The notes below the pieces were generated by a model that was not told where the DNA came from, searched no databases, and was given only the letters and a program-made list of their open reading frames with translations. Below, in pieces: positions 20,982 through 30,241 of a stretch of 64,000 nucleotides of DNA (position 1 is its first letter; each line of letters begins with the position of its first letter). The position numbers and the translations under genes are program-made. Source of the stretch: Xanthomonas boreopolis (GTDB lineage Bacteria > Pseudomonadota > Gammaproteobacteria > Xanthomonadales > Xanthomonadaceae); NCBI GenBank assembly GCA_014654535.1, contig BNBA01000022.1, forward strand, positions 1 through 64,000, read 5' to 3'.

Positions 20982-21878
20982 ATGAAGATCCTGGTCACCG
21001 GCAGCGCTGGCCGGGTCGGGCGTGCCATCCACGTCCGGCTGTCTGCCGCGCACGCGGTCGTGGGGCTGGACACCACCCCGAGTTCCACCAGCGAGCTGGT
21101 CGGCGACTTCGCCGATCCGGCACTGCTGGCCAGGGCATTGGCGGGCGCGGACGCGGTGGTGCACACCGCCGCGCTGCATGCACCGCACGTGCCCTATGCG
21201 TCCGAAGCGACGTTCCGCCGGATCAACGTCGACGGCACCCGCCGCTTGCTCGATGCGGCGGCGACGGCCGGCGTGCGGCGCATCGTGTTCACCAGCACCA
21301 CCGCGCTGTACGGTACCGCGGCGACGCCGGCCGGGCGCGCCGGCTGGGTCGACGAAAACCTGCCTCCGGAACCGCAGACGATCTACCACCGCACCAAGCT
21401 GGAAGCCGAGCGGCTGCTCGAGCAGGCCGCGCTCCAGGGCGGTCCTTCGCTGCGGATCGTCCGCATGTCGCGCTGCTTCCCCGAGCCGGTGCAGGTAATG
21501 GCGGCGTTCCGCCTGCACCGCGGCATCGACGTGCGCGACGTGGCCGCCGCCCATGCCGCTGCCGTCACGCACGCCGGCGCGGCGGCGGAGCGCTTCGTGG
21601 TCTCGGGCGCCACGCCGTTCCTGCCCGAGGACGCCGCGGAGCTGGCACGGGATGCGCCCAGCGTGCTGGCCAGGCGCGCGCCGGCGCTGGTGAGTCGCTA
21701 CGCCGAGCGCGGCTGGGCGCTCCCGGCCGCCATCGACCGGGTCTACGATCCGGCCCGTGCCATCGCCCGGTTGGGCTGGCGTCCCCGCTTCGGCTTCGAC
21801 GAGGTGTTGGCCCAGTACGATGCCGGCGTACCCGAGGTGCTGCCCTACCGCGCGGACGCGAACGTCGCGCGCGAGTGA
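20982..21878 (+). CDS. NAD(P)-dependent epimerase/dehydratase family protein
   Basis: A 298-residue extended-SDR protein. The Rossmann motif is GSAGRVGRAI, and the catalytic pair is in IYHRTKLEAE (YxxxK) with an upstream FTSTTALYG serine/threonine segment. The closest named groups are UDP-sugar epimerases and uronate dehydrogenases, but no substrate can be assigned. It starts five bases after metH2 and probably shares its transcript. Its link to methionine metabolism is not obvious. Confidence 0.82.
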   Translation: MKILVTGSAGRVGRAIHVRLSAAHAVVGLDTTPSSTSELVGDFADPALLARALAGADAVVHTAALHAPHVPYASEATFRRINVDGTRRLLDAAATAGVRRIVFTSTTALYGTAATPAGRAGWVDENLPPEPQTIYHRTKLEAERLLEQAALQGGPSLRIVRMSRCFPEPVQVMAAFRLHRGIDVRDVAAAHAAAVTHAGAAAERFVVSGATPFLPEDAAELARDAPSVLARRAPALVSRYAERGWALPAAIDRVYDPARAIARLGWRPRFGFDEVLAQYDAGVPEVLPYRADANVARE

Positions 21879-21933
21879 CGCCCCCCGGCGGCGGAGGCCG
21901 GCAGGGCGCCGGCCCCGTCGCCCTGCGGGTCGC

Positions 21934-23175
21934 TCAACCCTGCCGCGGCCGCACCACGTTCAGCACCTCGTGGCAGGCGCCCATGGTGTGGTAGTCGGTC
22001 TTGCCGGCCGGGCTCTTCTCGTCGCTGTACTTGCGGTTGTCGGCGTCGAGGATGCGGTACCACGCGCCGTGGCGGTGATCGACCATGTGCTTCCAGGAAT
22101 AGTCCCAGAGCCGGTCGTACCACTGCCAGTAGCGCTCATCGCCGCTGCGCTCGGCCAGCAGCGCCGCCGCGGCCAGCGACTCGGCCTGCACCCAGAAATA
22201 CTTGTCGTCGTCGCAGATTTCCGCGTTCGTCAGCGCGGCGCCGGCGCGCTCGGACGCGGTGGGCGCGAAGCCGTAGTACAGACCGCCGCGCTTGTCGTCC
22301 CACGAGCGCGCCACCGCGGTATCGAACAGGTGCCGCGCGACCGGCAGCAGCCAATCGGCGCGGGTGTAGCGGTCCAGGATCATCAGCAGCTTGGCCCACT
22401 CGGTCTGGTGGCCGGGCTGGAAACCCCACGGGCGGAACAGGTGCCTGGGGTTGTCGCGGTTGTAGTCCCAGTCGATCTCCCATCGCGCGTCGTAGTGCTC
22501 CCACACCAGCCCGCCGGCCTTGGCGGCCTGGCGGCGGGTCATGTGGTCGGCCAGCAGCAGCGCGCGGTCGAGGTAGCGCTGCTCGCCGCTGGCCTCGTAG
22601 GCCGCCAGCATCGCCTCGCACATGTGCATGTTGGCGTTCTGGCCGCGGTAGCCGGTGAAGTTCCACTGCGCATCGGCCTCGTCCCTGTACAGGCCGTACG
22701 CCGGCTCCCAGAAGCGCTGCTCGAGCAGGTTCCAGGTCTCGTCCATCCACGCTCTCGCCTGCTCGATGCCGGCCTTGAGGCCGCACGAGTAGGCCAGCAG
22801 CACGAACGCCAGGCCGTAGCAGTGGTTCATGTCGTCCTCGACCTTGCCGTCGCGCAGGGTCCAGGCGTAGCCGCCGGTGGCGGGGTTGCGGTGCACGTCG
22901 CGCAGGTAGGCCAGGCCGTGGCCGACCGCGTCCAGGTATTCGGCATTGCCGAACTCGCGGTACGCCATCGCGTAGTTGAAGACGAAGCGCGTGCTGCTGA
23001 CCAGGTGGCGGTGGCCGGCGTCGTAGACGCTGCCGTCGTCGCGGAAGTAGTGGAAGAAGCCGCCGGCCGGATCGATGCAGCGCGGGTGGTAGAACGCCAT
23101 CGTGTCGGCGATGTGGCTGCGCAGGAAATCGGCCGAACGGAAGTCCGGCGCGGGATGCTCGGGAAGTGGGGTCAT
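21934..23175 (-). CDS. AGE-family isomerase, probable D-mannose isomerase
   Basis: A 413-residue (alpha/alpha)6-barrel protein of the N-acylglucosamine 2-epimerase family. The conserved residues lie in HRHLVSSTRFVFNYA, GHQTEWAKLL, KYFWVQAE and TDYHTMGACHE. With fructokinase directly upstream (ATGA overlap at 23172-23175) and a sugar transporter before that, conversion of mannose to fructose is the most coherent role. An epimerase on GlcNAc or cellobiose cannot be excluded. ATG at 23175 gives MTPLPEHPAPDF. It is the last gene of the minus-strand sugar operon and converges on the epimerase at 21878. Confidence 0.85.
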   Translation of the reverse strand: MTPLPEHPAPDFRSADFLRSHIADTMAFYHPRCIDPAGGFFHYFRDDGSVYDAGHRHLVSSTRFVFNYAMAYREFGNAEYLDAVGHGLAYLRDVHRNPATGGYAWTLRDGKVEDDMNHCYGLAFVLLAYSCGLKAGIEQARAWMDETWNLLEQRFWEPAYGLYRDEADAQWNFTGYRGQNANMHMCEAMLAAYEASGEQRYLDRALLLADHMTRRQAAKAGGLVWEHYDARWEIDWDYNRDNPRHLFRPWGFQPGHQTEWAKLLMILDRYTRADWLLPVARHLFDTAVARSWDDKRGGLYYGFAPTASERAGAALTNAEICDDDKYFWVQAESLAAAALLAERSGDERYWQWYDRLWDYSWKHMVDHRHGAWYRILDADNRKYSDEKSPAGKTDYHTMGACHEVLNVVRPRQG

Positions 23176-24164
23176 GGTTGTTCCTGGATCAAGGTATCGA
23201 CATCGGCGAGCGTCGGCATCGCCGCGAAAGCGCCCTTGCGGGTGACCGCGAGGGCACCGACCGCGGCGGCGAATCGCAGTGCCTGCGCGATGGCCTCCCG
23301 GTCGGCGCAAAAGCCGTCCAGCGCCGCCGCGCCCTGCAGCCGCCGCGCGAGCTGGTAGAGCAAGCCGCCGACGAAGGCGTCGCCGGCGGCCGTGGTGTCC
23401 TGCACCTTCACGCGGAACGCCGGCACCTCGCCGCGTTCCGCGCGCGTGGCCCAGCGCAGCGCGCTGCCGCCGTCCGTCACCAGCAGCAGTCGTGCGCGGC
23501 CCTGCCAGAGCTTCCGCTCGACGGCCGCCGCATCGGCCCCGAGCGCGCCGGCCAGGTAGTCCAGTTCCTCGCTCGAGAGCTTGACCACGTCGGCCAGGGC
23601 CAGCGCCTGCCACAGCCACGGCGCCGGATCCACGCCGGCGGGCCACAGCATCGGCCGCAGGTTGAGGTCGAAACTGACGATCGCGCCGGCCGCCTGCGCG
23701 CGGCGCATGCCTTCCAGCGTGACCTCGGCGATGCCCGGCTCGGTCATGCTGTTGGAACACACGTGCAGCACCGCCGCCCCTTCGAACAGGCCCGCGGCGA
23801 AATGCTCGGCGCGGAACAGCAGGTCGGCCGCCGGCGGCCGGTAGAAGCTGAAGCTGCGCTCGCCGTGCTCGTCGAGCGCGACGAACGCCAGCGCGGTCTT
23901 GGCCTCGCGGGTGCGCACCACGCCATCGGTGGCGACCCCGGCCTCGCGCAGGCTCTGCAGCAGGAAATCGCCGAACATGTCCTCGCCCAGCATGCCGGCG
24001 AAATGGCTGTCGCCGCCGAGCCGGGCGACGGCCACGGCGACGTTGGCCGGCGCCCCGCCGGCGAACTGCAGGAACGCGCGCGGCGCGTCGGCGGTGGCCG
24101 GCGACTGCGCCAGCATGTCGATCAGCGCCTCGCCGAAACAGACGATCTTGTTCGCTCCGCTCAC
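23172..24164 (-). CDS. fructokinase, PfkB family
   Basis: A 330-residue sugar kinase with both PfkB signatures: GGAPANVAVAVARLGG near the N-terminus and DTTAAGDAFVGGLL near 255, whose Asp is the catalytic base. It would phosphorylate fructose made by the downstream isomerase to fructose-6-phosphate. The start is GTG at 24164 with GGAGG about eight bases before it, overlapping the transporter stop (GTGA). Ribose or gluconate kinases look similar; context favours fructose. Confidence 0.88.
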   Translation of the reverse strand: MSGANKIVCFGEALIDMLAQSPATADAPRAFLQFAGGAPANVAVAVARLGGDSHFAGMLGEDMFGDFLLQSLREAGVATDGVVRTREAKTALAFVALDEHGERSFSFYRPPAADLLFRAEHFAAGLFEGAAVLHVCSNSMTEPGIAEVTLEGMRRAQAAGAIVSFDLNLRPMLWPAGVDPAPWLWQALALADVVKLSSEELDYLAGALGADAAAVERKLWQGRARLLLVTDGGSALRWATRAERGEVPAFRVKVQDTTAAGDAFVGGLLYQLARRLQGAAALDGFCADREAIAQALRFAAAVGALAVTRKGAFAAMPTLADVDTLIQEQP

Positions 24165-25447
24165 GCGCCAGCCTCCTTGGCCAGCTCGCCGCGCAGGCGC
24201 GAACCCCATACGCCGTAGAACACGATGTACAGGTAGCACAGCGCCGGCAGCAGGAACGACGGATGCAGGCCGATGTGGTCGGCCAGCTGGCCCTGCAGGT
24301 ACGGCACGATCGCGCCGCCGACGATGGCCATGACCAGCAGGCTCGATGCGCGCCCGGTCAGCGGGCCGAGCCGCTCGATGCCCAGCGCGAAGATGGTCGG
24401 GAACATGATCGAGTTGAACAGCCCGATCGCCACCAGCGAATACACCGCGACCATGCCGGTCGTGGACACCGAGACGATCAGCAGCAGCGCGTTGACCAGC
24501 GCGAACAGCGACAGCAGCAGGCGCGGCGAGATCTTCGCCAGCAACGCCGAACCGATGAAGCGGCCGATCATCGCCATGGTCCAGTACGCCGACACGTAAT
24601 GGGTCGCCTGCGCTTCGCTGAAGCCGCCGATCTGCGGCATCGAGAAATAATTGACCATCAGGCTGCCGATCGACACCTCGGCCCCGACGTAGAAGAAGAT
24701 CGCCAGCACGCCGAACGCCACGTGCGGATGCCTCAACGCCTCGCCCAGCGTGTGGTGGTGGCCGGCGTCGCCCTTCTCGGTGGCCTCGGTCAGCGACGGC
24801 AGGCGGAACAGGAAGACGAACACCGCCAGCAGGAACAGCACGACCGCCAGGCCCAGGTACGGCCCCTGCACCGATTGCGCCTCCTGCACGCGGTAGGCGA
24901 CCTGCTCGGCCTGCGGCAGCTGCGCGAGCTGGTCGCCGCTCATCACCGTATTGGACAGGATCAGCCAACCGCCGATCAGCGGCGCGATCGCGGTGCCCAG
25001 CGAGTTGAACGCCTGCGCCAGCGTCAACCGGCTCGACGCGCTGCGCTCCGGCCCCAGCAGCGAGACGTATGGGTTGGCCGCCACCTGCAGCACGGTGATG
25101 CCGGTGGCCAGCACGAACAGTGCGCCGAGGAAGGCGCTGTAGACGCGCAGCTCCGCCGCCGGCCAGAAGCCCAGCGCGCCGATGCCGGCGATCGCCAGTC
25201 CGGCGACGATGCCGTTCTTGTACCCCAGCCGCGCCACCAGCCGTTCGGCCGGCAACGCCATCAGGAAATAGGCGCCGAAGAAGGTGAACTGCACGAGCAT
25301 CGCGCGCGCGAAGTTCAGCTCGAACACCGACTTCAGGTGCGGGATGAGGATGTCGTTGAGACAGGTCAGGAAGCCCCACATGAAGAAGATCGTGGTGACG
25401 ACCGTCAGTGCGACGCGATGGGTGACGGAGCGTTGGGTGGTAGTCAT
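24161..25447 (-). CDS. FucP-type sugar:proton symporter, MFS
   Basis: A 428-residue major-facilitator protein with about twelve transmembrane segments. FFMWGFLTCLNDILIPHLK and QVAANPYVSLLGP are typical of the fucose/glucose/galactose (FucP/GluP) group, which imports hexoses with protons. It is the first gene of an operon with fructokinase and the mannose-type isomerase, so mannose or fructose uptake is likely. ATG at 25447 (MTTTQRSVTHR) opens 15 residues before the first membrane segment. An upstream LacI-type palindrome at 25722 is a likely control site. Confidence 0.9.
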   Translation of the reverse strand: MTTTQRSVTHRVALTVVTTIFFMWGFLTCLNDILIPHLKSVFELNFARAMLVQFTFFGAYFLMALPAERLVARLGYKNGIVAGLAIAGIGALGFWPAAELRVYSAFLGALFVLATGITVLQVAANPYVSLLGPERSASSRLTLAQAFNSLGTAIAPLIGGWLILSNTVMSGDQLAQLPQAEQVAYRVQEAQSVQGPYLGLAVVLFLLAVFVFLFRLPSLTEATEKGDAGHHHTLGEALRHPHVAFGVLAIFFYVGAEVSIGSLMVNYFSMPQIGGFSEAQATHYVSAYWTMAMIGRFIGSALLAKISPRLLLSLFALVNALLLIVSVSTTGMVAVYSLVAIGLFNSIMFPTIFALGIERLGPLTGRASSLLVMAIVGGAIVPYLQGQLADHIGLHPSFLLPALCYLYIVFYGVWGSRLRGELAKEAGA

Positions 25448-25821
25448 CGGGATACCGGCCGGGTGGAAAGGACACCCGCACGAGGACGTGCGGCGCTGGG
25501 TGATGGAGTGGTTCGAGGTGGTCCGCCGCGGGCGCGCAGGCACGGAGCCGCCCTGGAAGGCAGCGTCCGGGACGGTACGGCGGGGACTTTCGGGCGCTGC
25601 AACAGGAATCCCGCCGCCCCACCCCGTCGGTCCAGGCCCCGACCCGTGCGGGTCATGCAGGATTACGCCACGGCGGGGGCAAGAAAATGGCACGGAGCAT
25701 CGCGGTCGGCAGGCCTGTCGTTTGGATCGATCCAATTAGACGGGTTCGCTCGCCCGGACGCATGCCGCACCGCACCATTTCATCGCCCGGCCGGTCTCTT
25801 CCCGGCGGGCACTGCCGGTAT
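25448..25821. other. 374-bp non-coding region before the sugar operon
   Basis: No gene is recognised here. It holds the leader of the minus-strand sugar operon and the palindrome at 25722-25735. A run AAGAAAATGGCACGG near 25681 is the only A-rich patch. No clear -10/-35 pair was identified. Confidence 0.5.
25722..25735. promoter_or_regulatory. LacI-type operator for the sugar operon
   Basis: TTGGATCGATCCAA is a perfect 14-bp palindrome with a central CG, the form typical of LacI-family operators. It lies 275 bases before the transporter start, in the only intergenic space of the operon. No LacI-family gene is in the window, so the regulator must be encoded elsewhere. Confidence 0.6.
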
Positions 25822-27894
25822 TCAGCCTCCCGGCGGCAACCGCAGCAGGTGCGCCCGGAACGCCGGCAGCAACACCCGGTTGCCATGGCCACTGAGGTGG
25901 TCCGCATCGAAGTACAGGGGCCGCCCATCCTGCTCGCCCGTGCACTGCACCGGCCCGCACAACAGGGGGAACGGGTCCCACAGGCTCGCGTTCGGGAGCC
26001 GCGCGACGATCTCCTGCAAGGCTTCCAGCGCCGGCGCGCGATAGGCTTCCATCGCCGCGCGGCCGATGGGGATGCCTTTCGCGCAGACCGGATTGCCGCG
26101 ATTGAACCCGTCCGAACAGCGGTAGGGCGGCGCCTGCAGCAAGGGCTTGGGCGCTTCGACCACCACGTGCACGCCGCGTGCGTCGAGCGGACGCAATTGC
26201 GCGACGGTGGCCGCGGCCAGCGCCGCCCGGCCGCTGACTGCGGCCGGATCGCGCATGCTCGCCAGGTTCGAGGAAAGATCGAACAACTCGTCCTGCTCGG
26301 CCAGGCGCGGCATCCTTAGGCCGGGCAGGAACAGCACGTCGCCGGGGCGGGCACGGGCAAGCACGTCGTCGAGCGCGGCCTGCAGGCGGGCGGCGCATTC
26401 CGGCTGGGGCCCCTGCCAGGCCTGCATGTCCGCGATCGCGCAGCCGCCCGCTCCGTACAGGCGTACCGGCACGCCATCGACCAGCGCCAGGCGCCGCAGC
26501 ATCTCGTTGTAGGCCAATGCGTGAGAATCGCCGATCACGAACAGCCGGCGCCCGATCGCGACGGGCAGGTCGCAGCTTCCGCGCCCGAAGACCCGCACCT
26601 GCACGCCGTTCACCGATTCGGTCGAAGAAGCTTGCCGGCAATGCGGGTATTCCTTGCGCAGGCCGCGAGCATAGGCGTACCAGTCCAGGGGATGCCGGCT
26701 GACCGTGCTCAACGAGGTATAGGGCTGGCTCTTGACCACCAGCGATTGCAGGCCTGCCGCGAGCACCAGCGCGGCGACGCCGGCGAGCACCAGGCGCCCG
26801 TTCCGCCACCGGTGCGCCCCACCGTGCCGGAACGGCGTTTCCACCCAGCGGTACGACACGGCCGCCAGCGCGAACGTGAGCGCCAGGGCGGCGGCTTTCA
26901 CCGCCAGCGAATCGAGACCGACGGTCCAGCGCAACACCACCAGCACCGGCCAGTGCCATAGGTAGAGCGAGTAGGACATGCGGCCGATCGCCACCAGTGG
27001 CGGGATGGAAAGCCAACGCCCCACGCCATGATGGCCATGGCCGTGCAGGCACGCGATCAGCCCCAGCGTCCCCAGGACCGGCCATGCGCCGTCCGGCCAC
27101 GGCGAATGCCCCGGTCGCGCCCAACCGAGGCCATACCCCACGGCGGCCAGCGACGTCAGCGCCAGCAGCCATCGCACCGGCGCCGGCATGGCCACGCCGC
27201 GCATGTCGTCCAGGCTCTCCCGCCATGCCAGGACTTGGTAGAGCAGCACGCCGGCACCCAGTTGCCAGAAGCGCGTCGTGGTCAGGTAGAACGAATCGAT
27301 CTCGTGCCCGGGTACGCGCGAGCGCATCCAGGCGTATGCCAGCGATCCCGCGCCCGCCAGGGCGAACAGCGCCAGCGACAGCGCACGCCCGCCCCGCCCG
27401 CGCGTCCAGGCCGCGAACAGCCAGGGGAACAGCAGGTAGAACTGCTCTTCCACGCCAAGCGACCAGGTATGCGTGTACGGATTGAACTCGGTGCGCGGCG
27501 AGAAGTAGTCGTTGCCGGTGCTGGCCAGCACCCAGTTGCTCAGCCCGACGAACGCCATCCGCCCGGTCTTGTCGCTGGTCTCGCTCAGCCAGGATTCGGG
27601 AATGAACAACGCGCTGGCGACCGAGGTCGCCAGCAGGCAGGCCACCAGCGCCGGGGCGATGCGGCGCAGGCGGCGCGCATAGAACCGCAACAGCTCCGCC
27701 GCGCCCCCGAGCCTCGGCAGGCGGTCGACGGAGGCGCTGACCACGAAGCCGGAAATGACGAAGAACACGTCCACGCCGGTGAAGCCGCCGGGCAGCCAGC
27801 GGGCATCGAGGTGGTAGGCGACGACCGCCAGCACCGCGATCGCGCGCAAGCCGTCGATATGGGCGAAATAGCCATTCCCCTGGCGTGGGTTCAT
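25822..27894 (-). CDS. acyltransferase-3/SGNH O-acetyltransferase, OafA type
   Basis: A 690-residue inner-membrane protein. The N-terminal acyltransferase-3 domain (about 10-375, roughly ten membrane segments) starts YFAHIDGLRAIAVLAVV and has the DVFFVISGF and EEQFYLLFPW motifs. The C-terminal periplasmic SGNH domain (about 430-690) has VIGDSHALAYNEM and the late DADHLSGHGN, supplying Ser, Asp and His. This fused form O-acetylates lipopolysaccharide O-antigen or other surface glycans. ATG at 27894 (MNPRQGNGYF) has GAGG about nine bases upstream; another ATG lies six codons earlier. No glycan genes are adjacent, so the target is unknown. Confidence 0.92.
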   Translation of the reverse strand: MNPRQGNGYFAHIDGLRAIAVLAVVAYHLDARWLPGGFTGVDVFFVISGFVVSASVDRLPRLGGAAELLRFYARRLRRIAPALVACLLATSVASALFIPESWLSETSDKTGRMAFVGLSNWVLASTGNDYFSPRTEFNPYTHTWSLGVEEQFYLLFPWLFAAWTRGRGGRALSLALFALAGAGSLAYAWMRSRVPGHEIDSFYLTTTRFWQLGAGVLLYQVLAWRESLDDMRGVAMPAPVRWLLALTSLAAVGYGLGWARPGHSPWPDGAWPVLGTLGLIACLHGHGHHGVGRWLSIPPLVAIGRMSYSLYLWHWPVLVVLRWTVGLDSLAVKAAALALTFALAAVSYRWVETPFRHGGAHRWRNGRLVLAGVAALVLAAGLQSLVVKSQPYTSLSTVSRHPLDWYAYARGLRKEYPHCRQASSTESVNGVQVRVFGRGSCDLPVAIGRRLFVIGDSHALAYNEMLRRLALVDGVPVRLYGAGGCAIADMQAWQGPQPECAARLQAALDDVLARARPGDVLFLPGLRMPRLAEQDELFDLSSNLASMRDPAAVSGRAALAAATVAQLRPLDARGVHVVVEAPKPLLQAPPYRCSDGFNRGNPVCAKGIPIGRAAMEAYRAPALEALQEIVARLPNASLWDPFPLLCGPVQCTGEQDGRPLYFDADHLSGHGNRVLLPAFRAHLLRLPPGG

Positions 27895-27972
27895 CCCTGC
27901 CTCGTCGATCAATGGGTCATCGTTCGGGCCGGACGAGGACGGCCGGCGATCGTTGCCTGGATGGGGCGGCGT

Positions 27973-28578
27973 CTACCAGACCAGATCGTCCGGTACCTGG
28001 TACTTGGGATCGGCGTACGGATCCTCCTCGGCCGGCGCGTCGGGATCCACCTTCAACGCGACCGCGGGCGCGAAGATCGCCTCGGCCTCGGCCAGCACCT
28101 GGGCGGTCACCAGCAGGTAGCGGCCATTGAGCTGCACCACGCCCAGCTCGCCGGCATTGAGCGCCTTGAGCTGGTCGGCAGTCACGTAGATGCGCTTGAT
28201 CTTGCCGCCGTAGGGAAAGTGCCGGGCAATCTCGGCGTCCGCCTGGTTGAGGGCCTTGTCCTTGAGCATCGCTTCCAGCTTCGCGCGTGCCTCTCGGCGC
28301 TGGCGCGCCTCTTCCTGCTTGATGCGCTCGGCCTCGATGCGCTCGTCCTTTTCCTTCTGCGCGCGGATCGCATAGGCCTTGGCCAGGTCGATGTCCTCGC
28401 GCTCGCGCGGCTTGCCGCCATGCGGGCGCTTGCCCTTTGCGTGCGCCGGATGCGGCTTGCCGCCTGCCGGCCTGGCGCCCTTGTCGGGGCGTGGACCGCG
28501 CTGTTCGGGTTTGCGTTCGGGCTTGGGGGCCGGCTTGAAGCCAAGGCCAAGCAACTGGTCGCGCAGGGAATTGCTCAT
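27973..28578 (-). CDS. DUF2058 nucleoprotein/polynucleotide-associated protein
   Basis: A 201-residue protein of the DUF2058 (YaiL) family. It starts MSNSLRDQLLGLGFKPAPKP, then has a long basic Lys/Arg/Pro-rich region (about 20-65), a charged coiled-coil (about 70-110) and the conserved FPYGGKIKRIYVTADQ segment. The family is associated with nucleic acid, but its exact role is not known. ATG at 28578 matches the family N-terminus; upstream in-frame sequence is unlike the family. It is on the same strand as slyX, after a 124-base gap. Confidence 0.88.
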   Translation of the reverse strand: MSNSLRDQLLGLGFKPAPKPERKPEQRGPRPDKGARPAGGKPHPAHAKGKRPHGGKPREREDIDLAKAYAIRAQKEKDERIEAERIKQEEARQRREARAKLEAMLKDKALNQADAEIARHFPYGGKIKRIYVTADQLKALNAGELGVVQLNGRYLLVTAQVLAEAEAIFAPAVALKVDPDAPAEEDPYADPKYQVPDDLVW

Positions 28579-28702
28579 GGGACGGACAACTCGATGGAAC
28601 GTCGATGGGACTCGGCGGTCCGGCCGGCCGCGGTGGCCGGGCGGACCTGGTTGGGGCGCCATGGACACCGGGACGGATGCGCATCCCGAGCCCGCGGCGT
28701 GC

Positions 28703-28927
28703 CTAATAATGCGGTGGCGGCGGCTCGTCCGCCGGATCGGAATACAGGGCCGAGCGCACCTTGCCGAGATCGTCCAGCAGGTGCCGGATCACCTCGGCGT
28801 TGCGCGCGCTGGCCATGCGCGCGTCGGCCAGCGCCTCGCTCAGCTCGGCCAGGGCCTGCTCCTGGAACGACAGGCGCATTTCCAGTTCCACCAGCCGCGC
28901 CTCGATGGCCTGCTCGCGCGGCGTCAT
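28703..28927 (-). CDS. slyX: SlyX family protein
   Basis: A 74-residue coiled-coil protein (E. coli SlyX has 72). IEARLVELEMRLSFQEQALAELS and the terminal PPPHY are hallmarks of SlyX, whose function is unknown. ATG at 28927 brings the N-terminus to the usual length; another ATG four codons upstream at 28939 is possible. In E. coli slyX adjoins an FKBP-type isomerase gene (slyD). Here an FKBP gene also lies next to it, upstream on the same strand. Confidence 0.88.
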   Translation of the reverse strand: MTPREQAIEARLVELEMRLSFQEQALAELSEALADARMASARNAEVIRHLLDDLGKVRSALYSDPADEPPPPHY

Positions 28928-29127
28928 TTCCTCGTGCATGCAGCGAACGACCTCGTCCAATTGCGTCTCGGGCCACGGGGCCCCGTCGATGTCCGGCGGA
29001 TCGTACCGATTGCCGCCGGCCAACACCATGCGGCCCCGGTACGCCCGGCCTCTCTGGGAGCCTGCACCGGCCACCGACGGGACCGTCATCGGTCCCGTCG
29101 GTCGCGCGGACAGGGCCTCGCGCGGGA

Positions 29128-30087
29128 TTACGGCAGGATGCCCAGCAGTTCCACGTCGAAGGTCAGGGTCGAATCCGGGCCGATCGGGCCGCCCGGCGTG
29201 CCATCGGGACCGTAGGCCAGGTTCGACGGGATCCAGAAGCGGTACTTGGAGCCCACCGGCATCAGCTGCAGGCCCTCGGTCCAGCCCTTGACCACTTGGC
29301 CGAGGCCGAACTCGGCCGGTTCGCCGCGCCCGTAGGAGCTGTCGAACACCGTGCCGTCGAGCAGCTTGCCCTCGTAGTTCACGCGCACCTTGCTGGTGGC
29401 GGTCGGGCGCTCGCCGCTGCCCTGGCGCAGCACCATGTACTGCAGGCCCGAGGCCGTGGTGATCACGCCCTTCTCGTTCTTGTTCTTGGCCAGGAAGGCA
29501 TTGCCCTCCTCGCGGTTCTTGCTGGCCGCCGCCGCTTGCTTGGCGGCGCCAAAGGCCTGCAGCGTCGCGGCCGCTTCCTGCTGGGTCAGCGCCGGCGTGC
29601 CCTTCTCGAACACGGTGCGCACCGCCTGCATCAGCACCGGCAGCTCGATGTCGTCCTGGATGCGCGCCAGCGACGGGCCGACCGCGCGGTCGCCCAGCAT
29701 CAGGCCCACGTTCTCCTTGGACACCGCCGGCGGCTGGCTGCCCGGCGCCATGCCCGGGACCTGCTGGCCGTTGCGCACCGCGAGCGCGGTACGCAGCGCG
29801 GTGTCGGTGGCCTGGGTCTGCTCGTCCGAGAGCAGCGGCTTGCCGCCCTTGAAGGCGTTCTCGATCGCGCGCTGCATGGCGGCCAGGTCGATGTCCTGGG
29901 CGATCGGCTCGAACGAGCGCGCCACGTCCAGGCCGATGGCATAGCTGACCTTCTGTCGGTCGGTAGTCAAAGTCTGAGTCTCCTTGCTGGCCGCCGAGGC
30001 GGCGGGTTGTTGCGACATTGCAGGCATGGAAACCGACATTGCCACGATCATCAGCGACGCTGCCGCGCCGCGCATTGCCATCTTCAT
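29128..30087 (-). CDS. fkpA: FKBP-type peptidyl-prolyl isomerase with doubled N-terminal domain
   Basis: A 319-residue secreted foldase. A signal peptide (about 1-26, ...SVSMPAMS) directs it to the periplasm. Two successive copies of the helical FKBP dimerisation module follow (about 43-110, QKVSYAIGLDVARSF..., and about 125-195, ENVGLMLGDRAVGPSL...). The C-terminal FKBP domain (about 222-319) has VRVNYEGKLLDGTVFDSSY, VVKGWTEGLQLMPVG and IPSNLAYG. Typical FkpA/Mip proteins are about 230-270 residues with a single N-domain, so this one is extended. ATG at 30087 (MKMAMRGAAAS) gives a normal signal peptide. Confidence 0.9.
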   Translation of the reverse strand: MKMAMRGAAASLMIVAMSVSMPAMSQQPAASAASKETQTLTTDRQKVSYAIGLDVARSFEPIAQDIDLAAMQRAIENAFKGGKPLLSDEQTQATDTALRTALAVRNGQQVPGMAPGSQPPAVSKENVGLMLGDRAVGPSLARIQDDIELPVLMQAVRTVFEKGTPALTQQEAAATLQAFGAAKQAAAASKNREEGNAFLAKNKNEKGVITTASGLQYMVLRQGSGERPTATSKVRVNYEGKLLDGTVFDSSYGRGEPAEFGLGQVVKGWTEGLQLMPVGSKYRFWIPSNLAYGPDGTPGGPIGPDSTLTFDVELLGILP

Positions 30088-30241
30088 TCGCTGCGATTCC
30101 TGGGTGATGAGAACAGCGCCGCCGCCGGCGCAAGTCTGATGTAAATCCCGGCACAGGGATGTGCCGTGCTGTTGTGGGGGACCCACGTCATTGTCGCATG
30201 CACGCGCGACCGAAGTAGAGCGCCCGGCGCGATGCCGCGGC

